This document shows positions 1-7,917 of a DNA stretch of 64,000 nucleotides, in pieces (position 1 is the first letter of the stretch; each line of letters opens with the position of its first letter). The stretch lies in the NCBI RefSeq assembly GCF_002179965.1, contig NZ_NGUQ01000018.1:372001-436000 (forward strand), given 5' to 3'. The notes below the pieces were generated by a model. That model was not told the DNA's origin. It ran no database searches and saw only the letters and a program-made list of their open reading frames with translations. The position numbers and the translations under genes are program-made. Source of the stretch: Pandoraea sp. PE-S2T-3. Lineage in GTDB: Bacteria > Pseudomonadota > Gammaproteobacteria > Burkholderiales > Burkholderiaceae.

Positions 1-65
1 GCCCGACAGGGTATTAGCGTTGCCCCAAGTCCCGATGGCGGTTGCGTTGCATTCCAAAGAAAAAT
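1..65 (+). promoter_or_regulatory. Composite promoter element, copy A (upstream of receiver gene)
   Basis: The window opens inside the element. An imperfect TGCCC-N4-GGGCA dyad ends at position 13 and its first T lies off the window. TTGCCC is at 20-25 and CCGATGGC at 32-39. The internal spacers are 6 and 6 nt, exactly as in the copies near 3.5 and 5.9 kb. TGGCGG at 36-41 could act as a -35 box, with an A-rich -10-like stretch at 59-65. The receiver gene starts 52 nt after the element. The assignment rests on repetition with conserved spacing; its function as a promoter is inferred. Confidence 0.6.
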
Positions 66-90
66 GCCTCCATAGGGACACGACCGCCTC

Positions 91-462
91 ATGAACACAC
101 CAAGGAAACTCATCGCGATTCTGGAGGACGACACCGGCATGCGTCGCGCCGTCGAGCGCCTGTTGAAACTCTACGGATTTCGCACGCGGTCGTTCTCGGG
201 AGCCGACGACGTGGGGTTGGTCCAGTGCGTCGGCAGCGCCTATTGCGTGATCTCCGACGTACAACTGCCGGGCACGTCCGGGCCTGCGTTCTTTGCAACG
301 CTGCCGCCCCCGCGTCCGCCTGTCGTATTCGTCACGGCATACGACAACGCCAAAACTCGTGCCGACATCCGGCGTATCGGTGTCGCCGAAGTCCTGACCA
401 AACCCTTTCTCGGCAGCGATCTGCTCGCGGCCATCGAGCGGGCGGCACACATCTCGTCGTGA
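91..462 (+). CDS. Stand-alone response regulator receiver domain (CheY/FixJ-N type)
   Basis: A 123-residue protein that is only a receiver domain. Acidic pocket residues are E12, D13 and D14, the likely phospho-acceptor is D56 (in ISDVQLPG), the switch residues are T82 and Y84, and the conserved lysine is K104 in LTKPF. It resembles the receiver half of FixJ/NarL regulators, but the frame stops right after the last helix, so there is no DNA-binding output domain. Such proteins work by binding a partner protein or as phosphate sinks. It carries the first copy of the composite promoter seen through this block, which suggests co-regulation with the membrane and stress genes that follow. No cognate histidine kinase is in the window. 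The ATG at 91 has only a weak upstream AGGGA. Confidence 0.85.
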   Translation: MNTPRKLIAILEDDTGMRRAVERLLKLYGFRTRSFSGADDVGLVQCVGSAYCVISDVQLPGTSGPAFFATLPPPRPPVVFVTAYDNAKTRADIRRIGVAEVLTKPFLGSDLLAAIERAAHISS

Positions 463-491
463 TTCGCCCGCGCCGCCGCTTTGGATCCCCT

Positions 492-1904
492 TCAGATACG
501 AAAATCGGCGGCCATGTCTTCGTCGCTACGTGCGACAAGCTTCCCCGAACGGATGGCGCGCATGAACGCGTCGTAGTCTTTTTGGTTTTGCCCGGCGTAG
601 TCCAGCGCATACGACGTCATGGATTCTGCCAAACGCTTGGCGTCGCCGATGTATGAAGAAATCTCTACGGCGAGCCCACCCGACTTTGCATGCGCTCGCG
701 CGAGCGCCCAGCCGCAGATGCGGGCATAACCCTGCAAGATCGTGTCGTTCATCCGCTCGACTTCGGCCGAGACCTTCATATCGCGCAATTGCCGAAAGTA
801 GAAATGTCTCCCGTTCGGACCGCTCGTCCATCCGAGAAAGGCGTCACTCGCCGCCTGAAGCAGTCGCTGCCCGGCCACCACGCGCAGGCCTTGGTGATGT
901 ACCTTCCCTGCGGGGAAGTACCGGGAGATCACCGATTCCTTGGCTTCCTTGACCTGAAGGAACAGCGGCTTGCCGTGGGCGTCGACGAACAGCATTACCA
1001 GACAGAACGTGCCGACGCTGCCCACACCCACGACCTTGAAGGCGATGTCCTGAAGCTGGAACTGATCGATGAGCGCTCGCCGGTCCACCGGCAGCGTGCC
1101 GACATATTCATTGAACGCCTGTGCGAGTTTTCCCTTCCACGCTTGCGTGTCCGACCACGCGTGCGAACTGCCTAACAGCGAGCTCGGCCCAGACGGATGA
1201 AACAATGCCGGGGGGGCGTCCTGAATCACCCATCGCCCGTCCTGCTGCACCGCCATCTTGTCGAGCATCGCCTCGTGCGAGCGCCCCGCGGCCTTCTCGG
1301 CCGTTTTGCGAATCAGCCGTCGCCCCTCCGCTGTCACGGCCGCTTCGGCCATGCGGTCGAACGTCACGATTTCGTGCCAAAGATCGAGGGCGCTATAGCC
1401 CGCGTACTCCTGCATGCGCTCGCCATATTCACGCACGGCCGATGTCACGACATCACGGATCGTGCCGCGATCGATGCCCATGTGGTCACCGGCAATCGCA
1501 AAGCTGGCGGCAAGCCGTTTGAGATCCCACTCCCAGGGCCCCGGCGCCACCTCGTCAAAGTCGTTGAGATCGAAAACGAGCTGCCGCTCCGGCGTGGCGA
1601 AACCGCCAAAGTTCATGAGGTGCGCATCACCGCAGATGGGGAACGTGAAACCCGTGGTCGGCGTTCTGGCCAGATCGTGCGCTTGCAGCACTGCGCTGCC
1701 CCGATAGAACGTGAAGGGCGAGACTGACATGCGCCCGTATCTCAGCGGTACCAGTGCATCGACACGGCCGGCGCTGTTCTGCCGCAGCAGTGCGACGGGA
1801 TCGCGGTCCACGTTGCCGATTTCGCCTTGCCTCGAGCGAGGCGTACGCTCACGCGCGAGTTTGCCTGCCGCTCTCCTTTGTTCCAGTGTCAAATCGCCGG
1901 GCAT
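492..1904 (-). CDS. DUF2252 family protein
   Basis: A 470-residue soluble protein of the DUF2252 family. Recognisable blocks are GDAHLMNFG (from residue 92), DLNDFDE (112-118) and WEWDLKRLAAS (124-134). This arrangement recalls the catalytic and metal-binding loops of aminoglycoside-phosphotransferase-like kinases, but no activity is established. The start is supported by a good ribosome binding site (GGAGGTGACCC) just before the ATG. It overlaps the end of the upstream diguanylate cyclase gene by 16 nt, so the two are probably co-transcribed and translationally coupled. The shared promoter would be the composite element at 3421-3485. The pairing of a c-di-GMP enzyme with DUF2252 is notable; any functional link is inference. 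Confidence 0.85.
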   Translation of the reverse strand: MPGDLTLEQRRAAGKLARERTPRSRQGEIGNVDRDPVALLRQNSAGRVDALVPLRYGRMSVSPFTFYRGSAVLQAHDLARTPTTGFTFPICGDAHLMNFGGFATPERQLVFDLNDFDEVAPGPWEWDLKRLAASFAIAGDHMGIDRGTIRDVVTSAVREYGERMQEYAGYSALDLWHEIVTFDRMAEAAVTAEGRRLIRKTAEKAAGRSHEAMLDKMAVQQDGRWVIQDAPPALFHPSGPSSLLGSSHAWSDTQAWKGKLAQAFNEYVGTLPVDRRALIDQFQLQDIAFKVVGVGSVGTFCLVMLFVDAHGKPLFLQVKEAKESVISRYFPAGKVHHQGLRVVAGQRLLQAASDAFLGWTSGPNGRHFYFRQLRDMKVSAEVERMNDTILQGYARICGWALARAHAKSGGLAVEISSYIGDAKRLAESMTSYALDYAGQNQKDYDAFMRAIRSGKLVARSDEDMAADFRI

Positions 1905-3388
1905 GGGTCACCTCCAGAGTTTGCGTGGATGAATACGCGATCGCGCCCCTCGCGCTTCGCCGAGTAAAGCGCTTCGTCCGCGGCTTGCAGGAGCAAATCC
2001 GGGGTGCCCGTCGGCATCGCCCCTGTGCCTGCAATACCGATGCTGATGGTCACGCGTCCGTGCTCGCTGCCTTCGTGCGCAATCGCAGCGGCACGCACGG
2101 TCGCTCTCACACGCTCGGCGACGTCGCGCGCGCCGCCGGCATCCGTCTTCGGCAAGATCACCATGAACTCTTCGCCGCCGTACCGCCCGGCAAAATCGCC
2201 GGGACGCCGGATCGAGTCCGAGATCGCATGAGCGACGGCCACGAGTGCGTCGTCGCCCGCCGGGTGACCGTACCGGTCGTTGAACGTCTTGAAGTGATCC
2301 ACGTCGATGAACAGCAGCGACAGAGGCGCTCGCTCGCGTACCGCGCGCCGCCATTCCCTGTCATAGGCCTCATCGAGGGTGCGCCGGTTGGCGAGTCCGG
2401 TCAGCGGGTCAGTGCTGGCCATTTGTTGCAGCGCGGCTTCGGCCTGCTTCCGGCGCTTGCCCTGACGCCTCAGCAAAATGCTGAGCACCACGCACGCGGC
2501 ACCCAGCCCGGCAGTCAGACCGGCGACCCAGAACGCCCGCTTTCTCCATTCGGCATAGATCTCGCTTCGGGGCGCGCGAATGTCGATCTGCATCGGCACC
2601 CCCGGAAGGGGCTGCCGAATGTATAGGAAATCGCCGTCGGCACCTGAGGACGTCTGTGCATCGCCGTCATCTCTCGCATCCCCGGGCTCCCAGCCATTGA
2701 GCACGGCGCCATCGCTACGAAGGAGCGAGACGACGCCCTGCTTCCCGGGGGCGAGCCCGGCGAACAGGTGCGCGAAGTAGTCGGCGTCGACAGTCACGAT
2801 ACTGGCGCCCGCAAAGCCGCCATCGGCACGACGAATGCCGTGCGTCAGCAGCAGCCCCTTGCCGCTGCCCCCGGGACATAACGGTGTAGACATGGACACC
2901 GTCAACCCACCGGCCTCTTCCCGCCGCTCAGCGTCGACGATCTGCTGCACCCGTGTGCGATCGAAGCATGTCGCCGATGGCAACGCTTCGAATACCGCCT
3001 CGCCGGCGTCATTGACGATGACCGCTTGCGCGTAAGTCGACGCCTGCACACCCGTCGACCGGTCCGTGGACACGACACGACCGAAACGTCCGAGGCAGTT
3101 GGCCAATTGCGCGCTGGGATCCGCGCGCCCCGCAACGCCGAGCGCATCGAGCGCCTGCGTGCAGGCCGAAATGTCGCCGCCCACCACGCGTGCGGCGAGA
3201 AGTGCCACGCGCGCGTTCGCGTTGCGCGCGTCGTCGCGCACCGCCACGCGTCCCTCATAGAGCAAGGTTGCACGTACGCCGATAACCATCACCACCGCGA
3301 TCCCCACCGCTACGAGCGTCAGGCCGAGCGGTCCGAACCGTTGACCAAACCTTCGTGACGAAGCCGGTGACGTGTGGGGGGAATTCAT
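1889..3388 (-). CDS. Membrane-bound diguanylate cyclase (sensor plus GGDEF domain)
   Basis: A 499-residue inner-membrane protein predicted to make cyclic di-GMP from two GTP. It has a first transmembrane helix near residues 22-42, a periplasmic sensor region of about 240 residues of Cache-like size, a second helix near 290-310, and a C-terminal GGDEF domain. The active-site motif is GGEEF at residues 404-408. An RPGD at 395-398 lies exactly five residues upstream, matching the product-inhibition I-site (RxxD). Both sites appear intact, so an active, feedback-inhibited cyclase is expected. There is no EAL domain. It is the first gene of a two-gene operon with the DUF2252 gene. Its promoter region shares a palindrome with the divergent barrel gene. 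Confidence 0.9.
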   Translation of the reverse strand: MNSPHTSPASSRRFGQRFGPLGLTLVAVGIAVVMVIGVRATLLYEGRVAVRDDARNANARVALLAARVVGGDISACTQALDALGVAGRADPSAQLANCLGRFGRVVSTDRSTGVQASTYAQAVIVNDAGEAVFEALPSATCFDRTRVQQIVDAERREEAGGLTVSMSTPLCPGGSGKGLLLTHGIRRADGGFAGASIVTVDADYFAHLFAGLAPGKQGVVSLLRSDGAVLNGWEPGDARDDGDAQTSSGADGDFLYIRQPLPGVPMQIDIRAPRSEIYAEWRKRAFWVAGLTAGLGAACVVLSILLRRQGKRRKQAEAALQQMASTDPLTGLANRRTLDEAYDREWRRAVRERAPLSLLFIDVDHFKTFNDRYGHPAGDDALVAVAHAISDSIRRPGDFAGRYGGEEFMVILPKTDAGGARDVAERVRATVRAAAIAHEGSEHGRVTISIGIAGTGAMPTGTPDLLLQAADEALYSAKREGRDRVFIHANSGGDPCPAI

Positions 3389-3420
3389 GTGCCTGCGAAC
3401 CCTGTGATCGACGCGCCCTC

Positions 3421-3485
3421 ATTCTTTTCGCTATCGGAGCTCGGGGCTATCGGGACTGAGGGCAAGTCATCTGCCCATCGGGGCA
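3421..3485 (-). promoter_or_regulatory. Composite promoter element, copy B-minus (for the diguanylate cyclase operon)
   Basis: Read on the minus strand: TGCCCCGATGGGCA (3485-3472), 6 nt, TTGCCC (3465-3460), 6 nt, CCGATAGC (3453-3446), then 19 nt and an AAGAAT -10-like box (3426-3421). TAGCCC at 3449-3444 would be the -35 region with a 17-nt spacer. The predicted transcript start would lie about 26 nt before the ATG at 3388. The 14-bp palindrome is shared with the plus-strand copy. Confidence 0.7.
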
Positions 3486-3536
3486 ATGCCATTGCCCTCC
3501 CCACCGATGGCCCAAGCGCGAGGCGAACGCGACAAT
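3472..3536 (+). promoter_or_regulatory. Composite promoter element, copy B-plus (for the outer-membrane barrel gene)
   Basis: Plus strand: TGCCCATCGGGGCA (3472-3485), 6 nt, TTGCCC (3492-3497), 6 nt, CCGATGGC (3504-3511), 19 nt, GACAAT (3531-3536). TGGCCC (3508-3513) and GACAAT are 17 nt apart. The predicted start of transcription is near 3543, which argues against translation beginning at the first ATG (3545). The palindrome is the same one used by the opposite promoter. Confidence 0.7.
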
Positions 3537-3583
3537 GACGCACGATGGCGAATGCAACGCGATTTCCACCGCGCAAACCGGCG

Positions 3584-4591
3584 ATGTCAATGACGGGACT
3601 GACGAGAACGAAAAGCAACGGATGCGTCGCGCGGGTGACCAACGGCCGCCGACGCATTGCGTCGCTGGCGGCGATGGCTGGCCTGACATTGACCACGTCT
3701 GCGGTGCTCGCGCAATCGCCGCCGCTTCGCGTCGGAACCGATGTGAAGAGTCATGCGAACAGCGTGCTTGCCATCATGAGCTACACCACCGTGCCCGACG
3801 TGACGACGAGTTCGCTCTCCATCAACAACGGCTCCACCGGGAACCCCGGGTTCTGGCAGACGCAGTTGGGCGGCGGCTTCACGCTCAGCCGCTCGTTTCC
3901 GCTATATCTGGAAGGTACGTTGGCCTATAGCCGGTACGACCCCACGTTCGTGGCCTCGGACGGCACGGAACATCGCTCACTCCCCGTACGCTGGAACACC
4001 TTGAGCACGACCATCGGCGTGGGGTGGGATTTCCGACTCTCTGACGAACTGGTGCTCCGCCCGATCTTCAACAGCAGTCTCGGGCGCGTTGTCAGCGATC
4101 TTCGGGTCGGCGAAACGTTGCTCAATCGTGCAACGGACCTCAATGCTCAGTTTCTCGACAGCGGTGCGTTGAACGCCTACGGACTCGGCGGCTCGCTCAT
4201 GCTCGATTTCGAGCACTATCGCGAGGCGTACGAGATCGATGTCGAATTGCGCCTGACCAATATCCACCTGCGCAGCTTCGGGAGTTCGGCAGCGGGCGTT
4301 CAGGGGAGCGCCAATGCGCAGCAGGTGAGCTTGTGGTCGCGCTGGCGGGCGCCAACGGGTTTGCGCGCGCTCGACCGCCCGGTCCGCTACGTGCTGGAAG
4401 CCGCCTACTCGCAATACTTCGGTGATAGTGCCGGCGTACTGGGTTTTAACAATCTGACGTCGCTCGGTGTGGGACTGGAACTCGACAGTAGCAAGTATCC
4501 GGTCGTCGTGACCCGCACGCGGCTGATGGCCCGCTACGTATTTGGCCATAACGTGCAGGGTGTCTCGTTCGGATTCGCCATGAGTTTCTGA
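3584..4591 (+). CDS. Outer-membrane beta-barrel protein, unassigned family
   Basis: An exported protein of about 335 residues. A basic N-terminus and a hydrophobic stretch (ASLAAMAGLTLTTSAVLA) precede a likely signal-peptidase cut at ALA-QS. The mature part has alternating polar/hydrophobic strands, many Gly, Ser, Tyr and Arg, and ends in FGFAMSF, with the terminal phenylalanine typical of barrels assembled by the BAM complex. I do not recognise a specific porin family; autotransporter-barrel-like proteins are the nearest impression. Possible starts are 3545, 3584 and 3590. The promoter geometry places transcription initiation near 3543, so one of the two later ATGs is favoured. The gene is followed by a convergent membrane-protein gene 22 nt away. 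Confidence 0.7.
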   Translation: MSMTGLTRTKSNGCVARVTNGRRRIASLAAMAGLTLTTSAVLAQSPPLRVGTDVKSHANSVLAIMSYTTVPDVTTSSLSINNGSTGNPGFWQTQLGGGFTLSRSFPLYLEGTLAYSRYDPTFVASDGTEHRSLPVRWNTLSTTIGVGWDFRLSDELVLRPIFNSSLGRVVSDLRVGETLLNRATDLNAQFLDSGALNAYGLGGSLMLDFEHYREAYEIDVELRLTNIHLRSFGSSAAGVQGSANAQQVSLWSRWRAPTGLRALDRPVRYVLEAAYSQYFGDSAGVLGFNNLTSLGVGLELDSSKYPVVVTRTRLMARYVFGHNVQGVSFGFAMSF

Positions 4592-4613
4592 CGCCGCTCG
4601 ACGCTCAAGTCCG

Positions 4614-5828
4614 TCAAATCAACGCCTTGAATACCTTGCCCAACACGGCGGACAACGGCAACTGCATCGCCGCGACATAGAGCATCGGCAACGCGGCCGG
4701 TACGACGATCGCAACGACGGACAACTTGCTCAGCGGGATCGAGCGCATGTGGACCACGGCGTCGTAGATGGCATGGACGTCGGCCACGGGCCCCAATTCC
4801 GGTGCATCGAGTATTTCGGGGCGGCCGACATCGCGATGCAAAATCCAGCGCTGATGCACGAGCCGGTCGTGATGCGCCACCAGACTGCCGTATTCGAAGG
4901 CCGCCCGGCGCTTGAGCCGGCCGAGCGGGATACCCAGCGGCAGCAACGGAATCAGAAAGACGATCGAAATCAGCGCGGCGCTGGCGATCAGCAGCGTCTT
5001 CATCTGCATCGCGCTCGCGCCGTGATACACGACCTCGTGGGCGAACGACGAAGCGACGACAGCGGAAATGGCAAACGCCACCGGGCTGAACATGAATGCC
5101 ATGTGCTCCACGAAACTGAGGCCGCCCACGCGATCCGGGTGTGACGGCACCAACGCCAGCGGCAGTTTGCCGATCTTGAGCAGCAGCACGAACAGCAGGC
5201 ATACGCGCCATAGCCACGCGAGCAGCAACACCGTGAACAGCGGACGAATGACCAGCACGAACCACCAACCGCCGAAGGTGATGTCACGCACCCGCTCGCC
5301 TTGATTCATCCACGCCAGATCTTCCGCGCGACCGTACAGCGCGCCGATCGTCGAGCAAGCGATCGCCGCGGCGAAAATAACGACCCAAGGCAGTGAGCGA
5401 TCGCGCAGCTGCGCCACACGCGACAACTGCCGCCGAAATTCCGGGGCGGTCTGCTCGGTGACGACGCCGCTGTCGATGAAGTATTTGAGCAGCGGCGGCA
5501 TCAGCTTCTGCGCCACACCTTCCGCAGCCACCATCAACGGAATGGCGACGAGGCACCGCACATGAATGCCGAAATGCGCGGCGAGAGTGTCGTCGCCGGT
5601 GCCTTGCAACGCGCGGCCTGTGAGTACCGCCCACACGGCCAGCGGCAACCAGGTGACGGCGGCGAAGATCAGCGCTCTGCGCCATGCCCCCATGCCGACA
5701 GCGGGAATGAGCCGCACACGCCGTTGCAGATGAAATCCCAGATCGCCCTGCACGAGAGACATATCCACGTCCGGCGTTTGGTCGGGCTGCGACGATCGCG
5801 CGTCGGCAGGCCGAATTCCATTCCCCAT
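4614..5828 (-). CDS. Multi-pass inner-membrane protein of unknown function
   Basis: A 404-residue hydrophobic protein with about seven or eight predicted transmembrane segments. The first is near residues 52-70. Others include a Trp-rich pair around GGWWFVLVIRPLFTVLLLAWLW and the C-terminal LSVVAIVVPAALPMLYVAAM. Two soluble loops carry charged residues. I recognise no transport or enzyme motif. The start at 5828 is clear: AAGGAGGTATTC sits directly before the ATG. A longer frame reaching to 5921 would run into the promoter element. It is preceded by a well-conserved copy of the composite promoter, so it should be regulated with the other genes of this block. Confidence 0.75.
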   Translation of the reverse strand: MGNGIRPADARSSQPDQTPDVDMSLVQGDLGFHLQRRVRLIPAVGMGAWRRALIFAAVTWLPLAVWAVLTGRALQGTGDDTLAAHFGIHVRCLVAIPLMVAAEGVAQKLMPPLLKYFIDSGVVTEQTAPEFRRQLSRVAQLRDRSLPWVVIFAAAIACSTIGALYGRAEDLAWMNQGERVRDITFGGWWFVLVIRPLFTVLLLAWLWRVCLLFVLLLKIGKLPLALVPSHPDRVGGLSFVEHMAFMFSPVAFAISAVVASSFAHEVVYHGASAMQMKTLLIASAALISIVFLIPLLPLGIPLGRLKRRAAFEYGSLVAHHDRLVHQRWILHRDVGRPEILDAPELGPVADVHAIYDAVVHMRSIPLSKLSVVAIVVPAALPMLYVAAMQLPLSAVLGKVFKALI

Positions 5829-5872
5829 GAATACCTCCTTGCCGGGTGTGCCGTGAGGTGGTGCAGGCCCGT

Positions 5873-5937
5873 AGTCTTGCGCCGGATGCGCGAGCGCGCC
5901 ATCGGGGTTTAGGGCAAGCATTTTGCCCCCCGGGGCA
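5873..5937 (-). promoter_or_regulatory. Composite promoter element, copy C (for the membrane protein gene)
   Basis: Minus strand: TGCCCCGGGGGGCA (5937-5924), 6 nt, TTGCCC (5917-5912), 6 nt, CCGATGGC (5905-5898), 19 nt, AAGACT (5878-5873). All spacers match copies A and B. TGGCGC at 5901-5896 is 17 nt from AAGACT. On the plus strand the same palindrome faces the MscS-type gene, but there the downstream TTGCCC and CCGATGGC blocks are not recognisable. A GACAAT at 5974-5979 could be that gene's -10 box. Confidence 0.7.
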
Positions 5938-5991
5938 CGTCGGTTCGCGCGAAAATCGCCTCAGGTCCGCTGTGACAATTCAGGAGCGTCC

Positions 5992-7722
5992 ATGATGACC
6001 CGCACTGTCGCACCCGCGACTCTCCCTGGCATCTCGCGCGACAAGACGATACGTTCGTCCTGCCGGAAACTTGTCTCGCGCTCAACGTTCTTCCTGATGT
6101 CGTTGGCCATCTGTCTGGCGATGGCCTTGGCTTCGCCAGTGGTCCACGCGCAAGCGTCACGGCCTGCCGCAGCATCGGACGCGTCTGCCGCCGACCTCCG
6201 TTACATGGATCGCCCCATCGCGACATTTCGCGCGTCGCTCAGTGGCGCCACACCGCAGCAGCGGGCCGATCGCTCCTACGCCGTGCTGGACGGGTTGCCA
6301 GAGAGCGTTCTGAGTCTTCCCACGCAAGCTGTTCAGGCATCGATGGGGCAAAACCACGGTGTCGTATTCCGTCGCGGCGACCGCATTCTTTTCGCGCTGC
6401 TGGCGGGTGATGTCGACGAAGCCGACGACCGCCCGTTCGAGGTCATCGCTCAGGAGACGCAGGTGCGCCTTGATACTGCGTTAGCCGCCAGACAGGCGCA
6501 ATTGCACTGGCCGAACATCATTCGCGGCATCCTGTTTTCCCTGCTCGCGACGGTCGTGCTGGGCGTCGTGGTCTGGATCGCCGGCCGGCTGCAAACCCGG
6601 CTCCAGACGCGCATCCAATATGCCGTCGAGGCCCATTTGCTTCGACGCACGTCGCAAACTTTCGACTGGACCGGTTCGGCGTTCCAGTTGGCGCGGCAGA
6701 TCGTGCAACTGCTTTTTCTCTTCTTCGTGGCCGCGCTGATCTATGTCTACCTCATCTATGTGTTGGAGCGCTTTCCCGTCTCCGAACCCATGGGCGAGCG
6801 CTTGAGCAGCTTTCTCTGGGACTTGTTGAACACGTTCGCGCTGGGCATCGTCAATGCGATTCCCGGACTGATCGCCATTGCCGTGATATTTCTTCTCACG
6901 CGCGCGCTGCACAATCTCATCAACAACGTCTTTTCAGCGATTCAGCAACGTCATCTCAATATCCCGGGTCTGCATCCCGACACCGCGGGCGCGTCCCGCC
7001 GCATTGTTGCCATCGTGGTCTGGGCGCTTGCACTGACGTTTGCTTATCCTTATTTTCCGGGCGCGCAAAGCGACGTGTTCAAAGGCTTGAGTGTGCTGCT
7101 GGGCCTCATGATTTCGCTCGGTTCGGCGGGCATCGTCAATCAATTGATGAGCGGCATCGTCGTGACATACAGTCGCGCGTTTCAGGCGGGCGACATGGTG
7201 CAGATCGGCGACACGGCCGGGGTCGTGGTGAGCGTGGATACCTTGTCGGTCAAGCTGACCAATGTGCGCCGGGAAGAGGTCACCATTCCGAACGCCGTCG
7301 TCGTCGGTGCCATCGTGCACAACTTCTCGAGCCGCGACGGCAAAGCGCCGGCACTCGTCGTCACATCGGTGACCATCGGCTACGACACGCCATGGCGGCA
7401 GGTGCAGGCAATGCTGAGTCTGGCGGCGGCACGAACGAAAAGCGTTGCCCAATCGCCGGCGCCATTCGTTCTGCAACGCTCGCTCTCGGACTTCTATATC
7501 GAATACGACTTGCATGTCGCGCCGGTGAATCCTGCGCAGCGCCTCGTCATGTTGAGCGAACTGCATAGTCAGATCGTCGATGTGTTCAACGAATATGGCG
7601 TGCAGATCATGTCGCCCCATTTCGAAGAACAACCGGAGATGCCGGTCGTCATTGCGCGCGAAGGTTGGGCGCCTTCCCCCGCACAGGAGAGCGCCGGTCC
7701 CCATGGTGCAAACGAGACCTGA
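5992..7722 (+). CDS. MscS-family mechanosensitive ion channel with N-terminal periplasmic domain
   Basis: A 576-residue channel protein expected to open under membrane tension and release solutes during hypo-osmotic shock. An N-terminal signal-like segment ends near VVHAQA. A periplasmic region of roughly 150 residues follows, then several membrane helices. The conserved MscS core runs from GLMISLGSAGIVNQLMSGI (pore helix region) into FQAGDMVQIGDTAGVVVSVD and EEVTIPNAVVV (beta domain). The ATG at 5992 has CAGGAG eight bases upstream; the frame upstream of it overlaps the promoter element. It lies divergent to the membrane protein gene across the shared palindrome. The class (YbdG, YnaI or other) cannot be settled by eye. 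Confidence 0.88.
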   Translation: MMTRTVAPATLPGISRDKTIRSSCRKLVSRSTFFLMSLAICLAMALASPVVHAQASRPAAASDASAADLRYMDRPIATFRASLSGATPQQRADRSYAVLDGLPESVLSLPTQAVQASMGQNHGVVFRRGDRILFALLAGDVDEADDRPFEVIAQETQVRLDTALAARQAQLHWPNIIRGILFSLLATVVLGVVVWIAGRLQTRLQTRIQYAVEAHLLRRTSQTFDWTGSAFQLARQIVQLLFLFFVAALIYVYLIYVLERFPVSEPMGERLSSFLWDLLNTFALGIVNAIPGLIAIAVIFLLTRALHNLINNVFSAIQQRHLNIPGLHPDTAGASRRIVAIVVWALALTFAYPYFPGAQSDVFKGLSVLLGLMISLGSAGIVNQLMSGIVVTYSRAFQAGDMVQIGDTAGVVVSVDTLSVKLTNVRREEVTIPNAVVVGAIVHNFSSRDGKAPALVVTSVTIGYDTPWRQVQAMLSLAAARTKSVAQSPAPFVLQRSLSDFYIEYDLHVAPVNPAQRLVMLSELHSQIVDVFNEYGVQIMSPHFEEQPEMPVVIAREGWAPSPAQESAGPHGANET

Positions 7723-7738
7723 CGTCGAAATCTTGTGC

Positions 7739-7804
7739 TGCCCCGACGGGCAATCGGTGCTGCCCCAACTACCAATGGCAACTCGCGGTCACAAATCTGA
7801 CACT
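7739..7804 (+). promoter_or_regulatory. Composite promoter element, copy D (upstream of SYLF lipoprotein gene)
   Basis: TGCCCCGACGGGCA (7739-7752), then 7 nt, CTGCCC (7760-7765), 6 nt, CCAATGGC (7772-7779), 19 nt, GACACT (7799-7804). It is the least perfect copy: one extra base in the first spacer and one mismatch in each of the last two blocks. The -35-like TGGCAA (7776-7781) is still 17 nt from the -10-like box. Confidence 0.65.
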
Positions 7805-7917
7805 CTCAGACAAGTGCCCCTGAGATGAATGGCAGGGACACTTCCGCCGTTTCCGTGGGCACTGGCGCGCGGGGCTCGGCTCAATCTGCGGGCGCATCAA
7901 AAAAATCGGAGATCACC

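Noticed and set aside
3472-3485. The 14-bp palindrome (also at 5924-5937 and 7739-7752) as a transcription terminator
   Set aside because: It recurs upstream of start codons with conserved companion blocks and -10-like boxes, and it lacks a T-run, so a regulator site is the better explanation.
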